Made by a program: the position numbers and the translations under genes. From Myxococcales bacterium (GTDB lineage: Bacteria > Myxococcota > Polyangia > Fen-1088): 16,023 nucleotides of DNA. The stretch spans positions 1 to 16,023 of the forward strand of contig PMLH01000485.1 of the NCBI GenBank assembly GCA_003159055.1. Reading direction: 5' to 3'. Positions 8,380 through 14,899 of the stretch are shown here, in pieces (position 1 is the stretch's first letter; every line of letters begins with the position of its first letter). Below the pieces are notes generated by a model. It made no database searches. It was given only the letters and a program-made list of their open reading frames with translations, and was not told the DNA's origin.

Positions 8380-8395
8380 TGCGTCCGGTGTGCCA
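8380..8395 (-). promoter_or_regulatory. Sigma-54-like promoter for the receiver-histidine kinase pair
   Basis: On the minus strand this reads TGGCAC, five bases, then ACGCA. The invariant GG and GC are separated by exactly 10 bases as in -24/-12 promoters; the -12 half has AC where TT is usual. It would start transcription about 30 nt before the ATG at 8339. No activator binding site was identified. Confidence 0.38.
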
Positions 8396-8474
8396 GGTCT
8401 GAATGGCGAGAGTCTGCTATCGAGGCCTCTGACGCGACGATGGGTGGATCGCCTTGCACATGCGGAGGATGCGC

Positions 8475-8480
8475 TAAGAT
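8475..8480 (+). promoter_or_regulatory. -10-like hexamer, possible leaderless start
   Basis: TAAGAT lies six bases before the ATG at 8487, the same spacing as TATACT before 4685. A weak -35-like TTGCAC lies at 8454-8459 with a short 15-nt spacer. A GGAGGA at 8464-8469 is too far from the ATG to act as its ribosome site. Confidence 0.27.
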
Positions 8481-8486
8481 TAACCA

Positions 8487-9500
8487 ATGGCTCGAGACAC
8501 CCATGGCATCTTCCCGCCGGGCAAGGTGCCTATGGGCGCTTGTTTCGCACTGGCTCTTCTAACTTGCTCGCTTGGACCTGTCTTTGCGCAGGAGCTTGTC
8601 GCGTCGGAGACGAAGGAAGACACCGCTTACCGCGCAAGCGTCAACGATGCGTTGGCCGAATACGCGGCCGGGCATTTCGAGGAGGCGAGGGTTCTGTTTC
8701 GTCGTGCACACGAGCTCGATCCCAACGCGCGGACCCTGCGCGGCATCGGTATGGCGTCCTTCGACCTGCGCGACTACGTCGCCGCCGTGCACGCGTTGTC
8801 GGCCTCTTTGGTCGAAGCCCGCAAGCCGCTCAGTCCCGAGCAACGCACGCATGTGCAAGGCTTACTTGAACGCAGCCGACTTTTCGTCGGCGTGTACACC
8901 CTCAAGGTTGCGCCGCCCGATGCGTGGGTGCTCATCGACGGTCGTCCTCGCGAGAGCGAACCCGACGGCACGGTTCTGCTCGGGTTTGGGACGCACAACC
9001 TCGAGGTAGGCAAGCCGGGCTACGTTTCGCGAACCTTCTCGGTCAGCGTGCGAGGCGGCGAGGGCAAGGAACTGCCCGTGACGCTGGAGCGGAAGCCACA
9101 AGTCGTGGCTCGACCGGCGGGGGAACATGTGCCGGCGGAGGTGGTGCGGGAATCGCCGCCGCCTGCGACCACGCGTGGCTCTCGGTTTGGTACGGGCTGG
9201 CTCTTTGCCGCAAGCGTTGCCGGCCTGGCTGGGGGTGGAGCTGGCGCATACTTGATCTTCGAAAACGACCAGCTCAGGTCTTGCCGGAACCCGGCGGAAG
9301 GGCTGCGCTGCAAGAACCAACCCGCAGTCGAAACCAAGCGAAACGTCGGAGTCGCTGCGACGCTGGTTGCCGGCGCCGCAGCGGTGACCATGGCAGTTGT
9401 CGGCCTGCTCAGCGGTCCTTCCGCCCGGCCCGCCTCCGCCCACAGCGCGCTGTCGTGCGCGGTCCTACCCTCGGGCGTTGTCTGCGCAAAGGCGTTTTAG
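8487..9500 (+). CDS. TPR and PEGA domain envelope protein
   Basis: The 337-residue protein starts with a signal-peptide-like segment ending near residues 34-35 (PVFAQE). A short helical TPR-like region with HFEEARVLFRRAHELDPNA follows (about 47-110). A PEGA domain occupies about 137-202, with VLIDGRP and a GTHNLEVGKPGY turn, a beta fold common in myxobacterial surface proteins. Two hydrophobic segments (about 234-256 and 287-308) flank a Cys-containing loop (SCRNPAEGLRC). A second possible start is the ATG at 8532 (residue 16), which has AAGGTG just upstream; the longer form gives the signal peptide a basic N-region. The role is probably structural or scaffolding in the envelope. The next gene begins 28 nt downstream. 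Confidence 0.82.
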   Translation: MARDTHGIFPPGKVPMGACFALALLTCSLGPVFAQELVASETKEDTAYRASVNDALAEYAAGHFEEARVLFRRAHELDPNARTLRGIGMASFDLRDYVAAVHALSASLVEARKPLSPEQRTHVQGLLERSRLFVGVYTLKVAPPDAWVLIDGRPRESEPDGTVLLGFGTHNLEVGKPGYVSRTFSVSVRGGEGKELPVTLERKPQVVARPAGEHVPAEVVRESPPPATTRGSRFGTGWLFAASVAGLAGGGAGAYLIFENDQLRSCRNPAEGLRCKNQPAVETKRNVGVAATLVAGAAAVTMAVVGLLSGPSARPASAHSALSCAVLPSGVVCAKAF

Positions 9501-9528
9501 TCTCGGTGGAAGCTGCCGATGTAATGAC

Positions 9529-10272
9529 ATGATGTATGCCCTGCCGTGCACGGCCTCGCCGACCTCCTCGGGTCGCGGCGAGCGAGGGGCGATTCTTCTC
9601 GCGGTCATGATGATCATGATCGTGCTGCTCGGGCTCGGCATGGCTGGGATCTTCCTCACCAAGTCCAACGTGCAGATGCTGACCAATACCAACCTGCGCA
9701 ATCAGGCGCTGTACGTGGCCGAGGCGGGACTCGAACGGGCTCGCGACATTCTCAATGGCCCAGTCAGTCCGGATCTTACGGCGCTCCTGGGAGGCGCACA
9801 GCACGTTGCCAACCCGGCCGATGAAATCCCGACTGCCGTCGACGCGGTCTTCGGGCTTCCCATCGGTCGCGGGGCGATCTTGACCGACACCGGCGGCACG
9901 CCGCTCTACAGGGTCAACTATCCGACCAGCGTGGCCCACGGCGAGGCGGTTCCCGGCAATCCCGTCGGACTGCCGGCGCAGCTCATGGGTTTCTACACGG
10001 TCTACATCCGCAACGACACGGCGGAATGCCGGATGGGAAAATTCACCGTCGACGGGGTTGCGGCCCATGGAAATCAGGTGGTGGTGATTCGTTCCGAAGG
10101 TGTGGCGAACGACGGACGGACCACGGTCGTGCTGGAGATGACGATGGGCGCGACCGGCAACACCGGCACGACCCAGGGTGCCGGCGGGATCTCCGAAGTG
10201 CTCTGCAACTCGGGCAAGAACGGCTGCGACGACAACAATTCCGTGCAGAACAACGTCGTCGTCAACAACTGA
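9529..10272 (+). CDS. PilX-like pilin-type membrane protein
   Basis: The 247-residue protein has a short basic leader ending in GRGERG, then one long hydrophobic helix (about 21-43) and the motif ALYVAEAGLERARD (60-73). That is the layout of PilX-type minor pilins and related pseudopilins. The likely peptidase cleavage is after Gly20, but the mature +5 Glu of classical pilins is missing (Ala25). The C-terminal end holds two cysteines, in CNSGKNGC, which could form a small disulphide loop like the pilin D-region, and is then rich in Asn. ATG codons at 9529 and 9532 are both possible. It stands alone, without assembly ATPase or platform genes, between the PEGA gene and aroE. Confidence 0.75.
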   Translation: MMYALPCTASPTSSGRGERGAILLAVMMIMIVLLGLGMAGIFLTKSNVQMLTNTNLRNQALYVAEAGLERARDILNGPVSPDLTALLGGAQHVANPADEIPTAVDAVFGLPIGRGAILTDTGGTPLYRVNYPTSVAHGEAVPGNPVGLPAQLMGFYTVYIRNDTAECRMGKFTVDGVAAHGNQVVVIRSEGVANDGRTTVVLEMTMGATGNTGTTQGAGGISEVLCNSGKNGCDDNNSVQNNVVVNN

Positions 10273-10288
10273 AGTGGTAAAAGGACCA

Positions 10289-10304
10289 AGCGGAATTCGC
10301 CGCT
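10289..10304 (+). other. Small inverted repeat between pilin-like gene and aroE
   Basis: AGCGG and CCGCT flank a six-base loop. It lies in the 45-nt gap before aroE. No T-run follows, so it is not a canonical terminator. Confidence 0.3.
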
Positions 10305-10317
10305 CCTCGTCCATACC

Positions 10318-11175
10318 ATGTCCAGAATTGACGCCAGTTTCTCGGTCTGTGCTTTGTTCGGCTTTCCCGCCCGTCATTCGATGGGGCCGGCGATTCACAA
10401 CGCAGCTTTCGAGAAGCTCGCCCTGCCGCTGGTGTACGTCGCCCACGACGTTGCTCCGGCCGACCTGCCTGCCGCGATGGCCGGTGTGCGGGCCCTCGGC
10501 TACCGTGGGCTTTCCATCACCATGCCGCACAAGGTGGCCGCGTTGGCTTGGGTCGACGAAGTCGATCCTGTGGCCCACGCCATCGGCTGCATCAACACCG
10601 TCGTCAATCGCGACGGCCGGCTGGTCGGCTACAACTCCGATGGGCAGGGGGCTTTGGACGCGCTAGGACGGGCTGGCATTGCGATGGCCAACCGCCGGGT
10701 TCTGGTGCTTGGCTCGGGTGGCGCCGCCAGAGCCGTCGCCATGACGGTGGCCTTGCGCGGACGGCCGGCCGAGCTGACCATTCTCGGCGTGGTCGACGAC
10801 GAACTGGCCGCCTTGGGGCGCGACATCGCAGAGAAGGCTGGTCGCGCGGCGAAAACCCAGCGCCTGGACGATGCGTCTCTTGCGAAGGCAGTGGCTGGGT
10901 CCGACGTCCTTTTGCACTGCACCCCAATCGGGATGACGCCGGATACGGAGAAATCGCTGGTTCCGGTTACCTTGCTCAGGCCCGAGCTTTCGGTCTTCGA
11001 TGCGGTCTACAACCCGCGCCGAACCCGCCTGCTCAAGGACGCCGCGGCGGTCGGCTGCCGCGTGGTCGAGGGCATGGAGATGTTTCTTGGACAAGCCATG
11101 GTGCAGTTCGAGCTTTGGACTGGAAAATCCGCGCCCGCTGACACCATGCGCGCCGTGATTGAGTCTCGGTTATGA
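10318..11175 (+). CDS. aroE: Shikimate dehydrogenase
   Basis: The 285-residue protein reduces 3-dehydroshikimate to shikimate with NADPH, in aromatic amino acid synthesis. Seen in the sequence: the substrate loop HSMGPAIHN (20-28), ITMPHK with catalytic Lys72, INTVV with Asn93, YNSDGQG with Asp108, and the nucleotide loop GSGGAARAV (132-140). Further on are YNPRRTRLL and the GMEMFLGQA / ELWTG C-terminal motifs. Length is normal. Two substitutions are odd: the second Ser of the usual SxSP shikimate-binding loop is Gly23, and NTD is NSD. The start at 10318 fits the family N-terminus. The stop overlaps the aroK start in ATGA, so translation is probably coupled. Confidence 0.94.
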   Translation: MSRIDASFSVCALFGFPARHSMGPAIHNAAFEKLALPLVYVAHDVAPADLPAAMAGVRALGYRGLSITMPHKVAALAWVDEVDPVAHAIGCINTVVNRDGRLVGYNSDGQGALDALGRAGIAMANRRVLVLGSGGAARAVAMTVALRGRPAELTILGVVDDELAALGRDIAEKAGRAAKTQRLDDASLAKAVAGSDVLLHCTPIGMTPDTEKSLVPVTLLRPELSVFDAVYNPRRTRLLKDAAAVGCRVVEGMEMFLGQAMVQFELWTGKSAPADTMRAVIESRL

Positions 11176-11693
11176 ACCTGGTCTTGGTCGGCTACCGCGG
11201 CACCGGAAAAAGCGCAATCTCGCGCAAGCTCAGCCAATTGCTCTCCATGCACAGGGTGAGCCTGGACGAGGAAATTGTCCGTGAGGCCGGCCAGTCGATT
11301 CCGGACATCGTCGCTGCCTCGGGCTGGATCTCCTTTCGCGATCTCGAAGAACGCATCTGCCGGGAATTCGGTGCGCGCGAGGGCCTGATCATCGACTGTG
11401 GCGGCGGAGTGGTCGAGCGCGATGCCAACTACCATTCCTTACGGACGGGCGGACATGTGTTTTGGTTGCGCGCTACGCCAACCACCATCGTGGCCAGGAT
11501 CGGGGAAGACAAGTCCAGGCCGTCCCTGACCGGCGGGAAGAGCTTCACCGAGGAGGTCGAGGAGGTCCTTGCGCGCCGGGAGCCACTGTACCAGCGGCTC
11601 GCCCACGATTGCATCGACACGGACGGTCGGTCACTCGACGACTTGGCGGGGGCCATCGCTGCTCGCTTCCGGGCCGTTGATCTCGTGCGTTGA
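11172..11693 (+). CDS. aroK: Shikimate kinase
   Basis: The 173-residue protein phosphorylates shikimate at O3 with ATP, the step directly after AroE. It has the Walker A loop GYRGTGKSA (7-15), an acidic substrate site with Asp32 and Glu34 (usually DxD), FRDLE at 55-59, the GGG triplet at 77-79, a lid with RPSL, and RREPLYQRLA near the C-terminus. Length is typical. The ATG overlaps the aroE stop by four bases, indicating translational coupling and matched expression. No aroB, aroA or aroC lies in the window, so the rest of the pathway is elsewhere. Confidence 0.94.
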   Translation: MNLVLVGYRGTGKSAISRKLSQLLSMHRVSLDEEIVREAGQSIPDIVAASGWISFRDLEERICREFGAREGLIIDCGGGVVERDANYHSLRTGGHVFWLRATPTTIVARIGEDKSRPSLTGGKSFTEEVEEVLARREPLYQRLAHDCIDTDGRSLDDLAGAIAARFRAVDLVR

Positions 11694-11754
11694 GGTGCCG
11701 AGGCCCCACATCTGGGGAGCGCAGGCTCCGACCGGGCACGCGCAGTTTCAAAAA

Positions 11755-11787
11755 GCGACATGATTTCGGTAGGGCCCCGGATGTCGC
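11755..11787 (-). terminator. Possible minus-strand intrinsic terminator
   Basis: GCGACAT and ATGTCGC form a 7-bp stem with a 19-base loop. Read on the minus strand the stem is followed directly by TTTTT (11750-11754), the shape of an intrinsic terminator. No minus-strand gene lies upstream of it, so it might only stop antisense transcripts from reaching aroK. Confidence 0.3.
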
Positions 11788-11965
11788 GACAGCTCGACCT
11801 TGGGCTCGGGGTTTGCACTCAGCAGTCCCAGCCGTGGCAACAGCGAAATGCGCAAGTCAGATCGAGCCGTGTGGAGCGACATCTTCCGCGCTGATGCGTT
11901 CGCTTGGCCCGGATTCTGTGTTACATATCTACAAGTCGCTGCGCCTGCAGCGCGCGACAAAGCTA

Positions 11966-11972
11966 TAAGGAG
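11966..11972 (+). promoter_or_regulatory. Strong Shine-Dalgarno site TAAGGAG
   Basis: TAAGGAG lies four bases before the ATG at 11977 and decides that start over the in-frame ATG at 11800. Its TAA is also the stop of the 24-codon ORF at 11894-11968. Confidence 0.75.
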
Positions 11973-11976
11973 AACA

Positions 11977-12753
11977 ATGTTGGACTCACGCGACAATTCG
12001 GTTCTCAAGTCTCTCAAAGAGCTGCGCAAGCAAGAAGAAGATCGGGTCAAAAAGGAGCGAGCCGAAGCCGAGGCCCGAACGGACGCCGAGCGTCGTGCCA
12101 GGGAAGAGACCGAACGCCGTGCCAAGGAAGAGACCGAGCGCGCGCGGCGCGAAGAAGAAGCCAGGCTGAGGCGTCTCGAAGATGAGAAGCAGGCGCGTGA
12201 GCGGGAAGACCGCGTGCGCGTGGAGGAGGCTGAGCGTCGGGCGCGCATCGAGGCCGAGACCAAGCTTCAGCAAGAGAAGATGCGCCTGGAGGCGCACGCC
12301 AAGACCGCGGCCAAGGCCGCCAAGAGCGCGCCGATGGGGCTGATTGCCGGCATCGTGGTGGCGGTGCTGGTCATCTCAGGTGGCGTCATCTTCAAGATCA
12401 AGTCCGACCATCAAAAGCAGCTCGCAGCCCAGGAAGCCGAGAAGCGTGCGGCGATCGCGGCCGCCGAGCGCGAGAAGCTGCGCACGGTCGAGCAGGAGCG
12501 AAAGTTTGAGCTTCTGGAAGCCAGCTACAAGCGGCAGATCGAAACTGCCAAGAGCGACGCTGAGCGCTTGGCCATCCAGAAGCAGCTCGACGAGGCGCGT
12601 GCCAGCCGGCACGCCGCAAGCGCTGGCTCACGGTCGTCGTCGGGCAGCAAGGCGGAAGCCAAGGAAGCCAAGAAGGAATCCGGCCCAGCCCCCAAGCTCA
12701 TCCAGGACAGGAAGCACATCTCTGACGATCCGCTCGAGGGCCTGAAGCTGTAA
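11977..12753 (+). CDS. Coiled-coil single-pass membrane protein
   Basis: The 258-residue protein has no family I can name with confidence. Residues about 5-108 are an almost uninterrupted charged coiled coil rich in Glu, Arg and Lys, including near-perfect 8-residue repeats. One transmembrane helix follows (about 117-138, GLIAGIVVAVLVISGGVIF). A second coil (about 140-205) and a Ser/Ala/Lys-rich tail end in DDPLEGLKL. There is no signal peptide; the first coil is probably cytoplasmic and the second external. The layout recalls TolA-like or scaffold proteins but no TolA domain is visible. The start is fixed by the TAAGGAG site. pyrE starts 40 nt downstream. Confidence 0.85.
   Translation: MLDSRDNSVLKSLKELRKQEEDRVKKERAEAEARTDAERRAREETERRAKEETERARREEEARLRRLEDEKQAREREDRVRVEEAERRARIEAETKLQQEKMRLEAHAKTAAKAAKSAPMGLIAGIVVAVLVISGGVIFKIKSDHQKQLAAQEAEKRAAIAAAEREKLRTVEQERKFELLEASYKRQIETAKSDAERLAIQKQLDEARASRHAASAGSRSSSGSKAEAKEAKKESGPAPKLIQDRKHISDDPLEGLKL
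12088..12159 (+). repeat. 24-bp tandem repeat coding ERRAxEET
   Basis: Two units (12088-12111 and 12112-12135) encode ERRAREET and ERRAKEET; a third, degenerate unit (12136-12159) encodes ERARREEE. It lies inside the first coiled coil. Confidence 0.7.
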
Positions 12754-12763
12754 TACGTCACGC

Positions 12764-12777
12764 CGGGCTGCGGCCCG
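12764..12777 (+). other. Small GC hairpin before pyrE
   Basis: CGGGC and GCCCG pair around a TGCG loop in the 40-nt gap between the coiled-coil gene and pyrE. No T-run follows, so read-through into pyrE is likely. Confidence 0.35.
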
Positions 12778-12793
12778 TGGTAAGAAGGGTGGC

Positions 12794-13360
12794 ATGAGTG
12801 CCAGCGAGCAATTCGACCGCCACCGGGCCCGGCTACTCGACCTGCTTCGTCGTCTCTCCTACGAAGAACGCGAAGTCACGCTGAAATCTGGGCTCAAGAG
12901 CAACTTCTACATTGATTGCAGGCAGACGGTCCTCAGTGCGGAAGGTCATTTTTTGGTTGGGTGGCTTTTCGGGTACATCCTCGCCGAGCGCGCGCCCGAG
13001 GTGGAAGCGGTGGGCGGAGTGACCATGGGCGCGGATCCACTGGCATCGGCGGTATCTACCCTCAGCTACCTGGGCCGCAAGCCGTTGCCCGCGTTTTACG
13101 TGCGCAAGGAAGTCAAGGGACACGGCACCAGCCAATCGATTGAGGGCACCAAGCTGCTTCGCCCTGGCATGCCGGTGGCCATCCTCGAGGATGTGGTCAC
13201 GACCGGCGGTTCGGCGCTAAACGCGATCGCTCGTGCTCGAGAGTTCGGACTGGACGTGCGGTTGACCATTGGGTTGGTCGATCGCGAGGAAGGCGGCCGC
13301 GAAGCTCTTGAAAAGGAAGCGCCGCTTGTGACTCTCTTCCGGAGGCGCGAGTTTACGTGA
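12794..13360 (+). CDS. pyrE: Orotate phosphoribosyltransferase
   Basis: The 188-residue protein joins orotate to PRPP to give orotidine monophosphate, the fifth step of UMP synthesis. Diagnostic features: SGLKSNFYID (32-41), the FYVRKEVKGHG segment (101-111) with the Lys and His residues of the catalytic loop, and the PRPP-binding motif VAILEDVVTTGGSAL (128-142). Length is normal for the family. A purine-rich AGAAGGG just before the ATG supports the start. The stop overlaps the GTG start of the lipoprotein gene in GTGA. No other pyrimidine gene lies nearby. Confidence 0.95.
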   Translation: MSASEQFDRHRARLLDLLRRLSYEEREVTLKSGLKSNFYIDCRQTVLSAEGHFLVGWLFGYILAERAPEVEAVGGVTMGADPLASAVSTLSYLGRKPLPAFYVRKEVKGHGTSQSIEGTKLLRPGMPVAILEDVVTTGGSALNAIARAREFGLDVRLTIGLVDREEGGREALEKEAPLVTLFRRREFT

Positions 13361-14001
13361 GCGGTTTGGGCTGCGTGCGGCTTTGGGCCTGCGCGGTTGG
13401 CGTGGCTGCCGGGGGCTGTGCGACCTCGCGGCCTCCGTCCCTCGACTTTTCCGAAGCGTCAAAGCATTACCGCAGCGACGATTACCTGGCCGTGCACGAC
13501 GCGTGGACGACGCATACCAAGTTGGTGCAGGACGTCGGCACGGTGATAGAAATCTGGGCAACCTTCAAGAGTTGGGACTTCCGCCAGGCGTACATAGCCA
13601 AGTACGCCAAGACCTACGATTTGCCCGAGGCGGAGCGGGAGGCGCTCGCCAAGTCGCAACAGGACACGGCACGTGCGGTGTACGAAGTCCATCTGGTGGC
13701 GCAAAGCACGACCGACAAGTGGACCGATCTCGACCGCAGGAATTCGCCGTGGCGGATCACGCTTCTGGATGGCACCGGCGCCGAGCTTTCTCCATCCTCG
13801 ATCAAAGCGGAAAAGTTCCCCGAGATATACGAGATGGAATTCTTCCCCAGTCGCACGCCCTTCTCGCGTACCTACACCGTGCGCTTTACGCGCCCCGAAG
13901 GCGGCGGTGATTCCTTCGTCGGCCCTGACTCCGGACGCCTGATTCTTCGTATCGCTTCGCCGATAGGGAAGGTGGAAACCGTCTGGGAAGCCGGGCGTTA
14001 A
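13357..14001 (+). CDS. Putative lipoprotein of unknown function
   Basis: I do not recognise this 214-residue family. It starts with a GTG that overlaps the pyrE stop by four bases; GGAGG at 13341-13345 lies 11 nt before it. The N-terminus is a short hydrophobic signal ending in VAAGGC, with Cys21 as the likely lipidated residue. The mature part is a mixed helical and beta protein with a charged helical stretch (KYAKTYDLPEAEREALAKSQ) and a beta-rich C-terminal half, probably periplasmic. Translational coupling to pyrE may only reflect gene packing. The stop is 6 nt from the convergent phosphatase remnant. Confidence 0.82.
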   Translation: MSGLGCVRLWACAVGVAAGGCATSRPPSLDFSEASKHYRSDDYLAVHDAWTTHTKLVQDVGTVIEIWATFKSWDFRQAYIAKYAKTYDLPEAEREALAKSQQDTARAVYEVHLVAQSTTDKWTDLDRRNSPWRITLLDGTGAELSPSSIKAEKFPEIYEMEFFPSRTPFSRTYTVRFTRPEGGGDSFVGPDSGRLILRIASPIGKVETVWEAGR

Positions 14002-14007
14002 GCGGCC

Positions 14008-14577
14008 CTAGGGTGTGTGGTCGGGGACGTAGCGGAGGACTATCAGTGTGGCGTCGTCCTGCAGCGCACCTCCACCGTAGTCCATGACAGTTTGAAGAAT
14101 ACCTTGCAGGATTTCGTCGACGGGTTGTGCGTGACGTTTTTCCACCTCGGCAATCAGCCGGGGCATGCCAAAGCATTCATGGTTGTGGCGCGCTTCCGGA
14201 ATGCCGTCGGTGTGGAGAACGATCAGATCATCGGCGGCAAGCTGGAGGGTGCGGCTTTCCAGGTCGCGGGTAATGTCGGGGCTGATGCCCACCCAGGTGC
14301 CATGCGTGGGGATGGTTCGCACTTCGCCGGCGCGGCTGCAAACGATGATGTCCTCGTGCGCACCTGCGTAGGTCAACCGACCGTCGGCAAAGAACCTGAG
14401 CATGGTCAAGGTCGCGTGGTCGTCGCGGCCCATGCGCTGCCGCAGGTTTTCGCAGAGCATCCGGTTGAGCGGCGGTAGGATGTGGTGGGGAAGGACATCC
14501 GGGTTGTGTGTGATGAGCGCCGAGCTCCCGCTTTGGATCATGAGCATGACCAGCCTCAAGCGCGATGAGGGAGTCAT
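14008..14577 (-). pseudogene. C-terminal half of a SpoIIE/PP2C-type phosphatase
   Basis: The 189-codon frame carries the second half of a SpoIIE-type (RsbU-like) Ser/Thr phosphatase: LVMLMIQSG, an AGAHEDIIV strand, THGTWVGI, LHTDGIPEARH and the C-terminal QDDATLIVLRY. It lacks the first part of the domain, including the metal-binding Asp of the DxSGHG-type motif that normally stands just before the VMLM helix, so it should be inactive. The only ATG (14577) lies inside the codons of a receiver motif read in another frame, which shows the join is not a natural gene start. A gene finder would call it a complete short CDS. The intact ancestor was probably a receiver-phosphatase fusion. Confidence 0.75.
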
Positions 14578-14611
14578 CGATGAGCAGGATCTTGCCTGGA
14601 GGACTCGCCAT
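14564..14611 (-). pseudogene. N-terminal fragment of a receiver domain
   Basis: From the ATG at 14611 the minus strand reads MASPPGKILLIDDSLIALE, a typical first strand and helix of a response-regulator receiver with its acidic pair. Directly afterwards the receiver stops matching, and in a different frame the phosphatase helix LVMLMIQ begins. The rest of the receiver, including the phospho-acceptor Asp, is gone. The receiver frame stays open to 14228 but codes nonsense there. Confidence 0.65.
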
Positions 14612-14899
14612 TTCTTGGGAAGAGCGCAGAAACCCGAGTCGGCCGTGGAGAGCAGGCATGGGTAGAGGCGTCACCGTGGCGGCGAGCGTTCTTGGGGTGA
14701 GTTCACTCAAGGGCAGCTGTTTACTCTGGCGTTCAAGGGTGGTCTCGGGTTCCGGACGTCGGATCTCGACATCGGAGTGTCGGTCGCCAGGCTTGAGGTC
14801 GTCCAGTGCCGCCTAACTGGTGAAAGCAGCTCTCCGTCTCGACCGGTTGGTCGGGAGCAGGGGCATCGTTGGCCAGAGCCACCAGGCTGGTTTCGCTAG
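14612..14899. other. 288-nt stretch without a recognisable gene
   Basis: It lies between the receiver remnant and the Hpt remnant. A minus-strand frame continuous with the receiver start is open back to a stop at 14813-14815 and a plus-strand frame is open from 14666 to a TAG at 14897-14899. Neither resembles a family I know. It is probably decayed coding DNA. Confidence 0.45.

Larger units (their letters stand above)
11694..11976. other. 283-nt intergenic region after aroK
   Basis: This is the longest same-strand gap. It holds two overlapping small stems near its left end, 11704-11717 (CCCCA/TGGGG) and 11716-11729 (GGAGC/GCTCC), which cannot both form fully. Neither has a T-run. A 7-bp inverted repeat follows at 11755-11787. 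A 24-codon ORF (11894-11968) ends inside the ribosome site of the next gene. A weak TTGGCC (11904-11909) and TATCTA (11926-11931), 16 nt apart, might be a promoter. I recognise no gene here. Confidence 0.5.

Noticed and set aside
8441..8458. Sigma-54 element on the plus strand before 8487
   Set aside because: TTGCA is present but no GG stands at the required spacing.
9409..10578. 389-codon minus-strand frame
   Set aside because: It lies antisense to the pilin-like gene and parts of its neighbours and shows only Arg/His-rich shadow composition.
11748..12263. Ser/Arg-rich minus-strand frame
   Set aside because: Its composition is the complement of Glu/Arg/Ala coiled-coil codons; it is a shadow of the coiled-coil gene.
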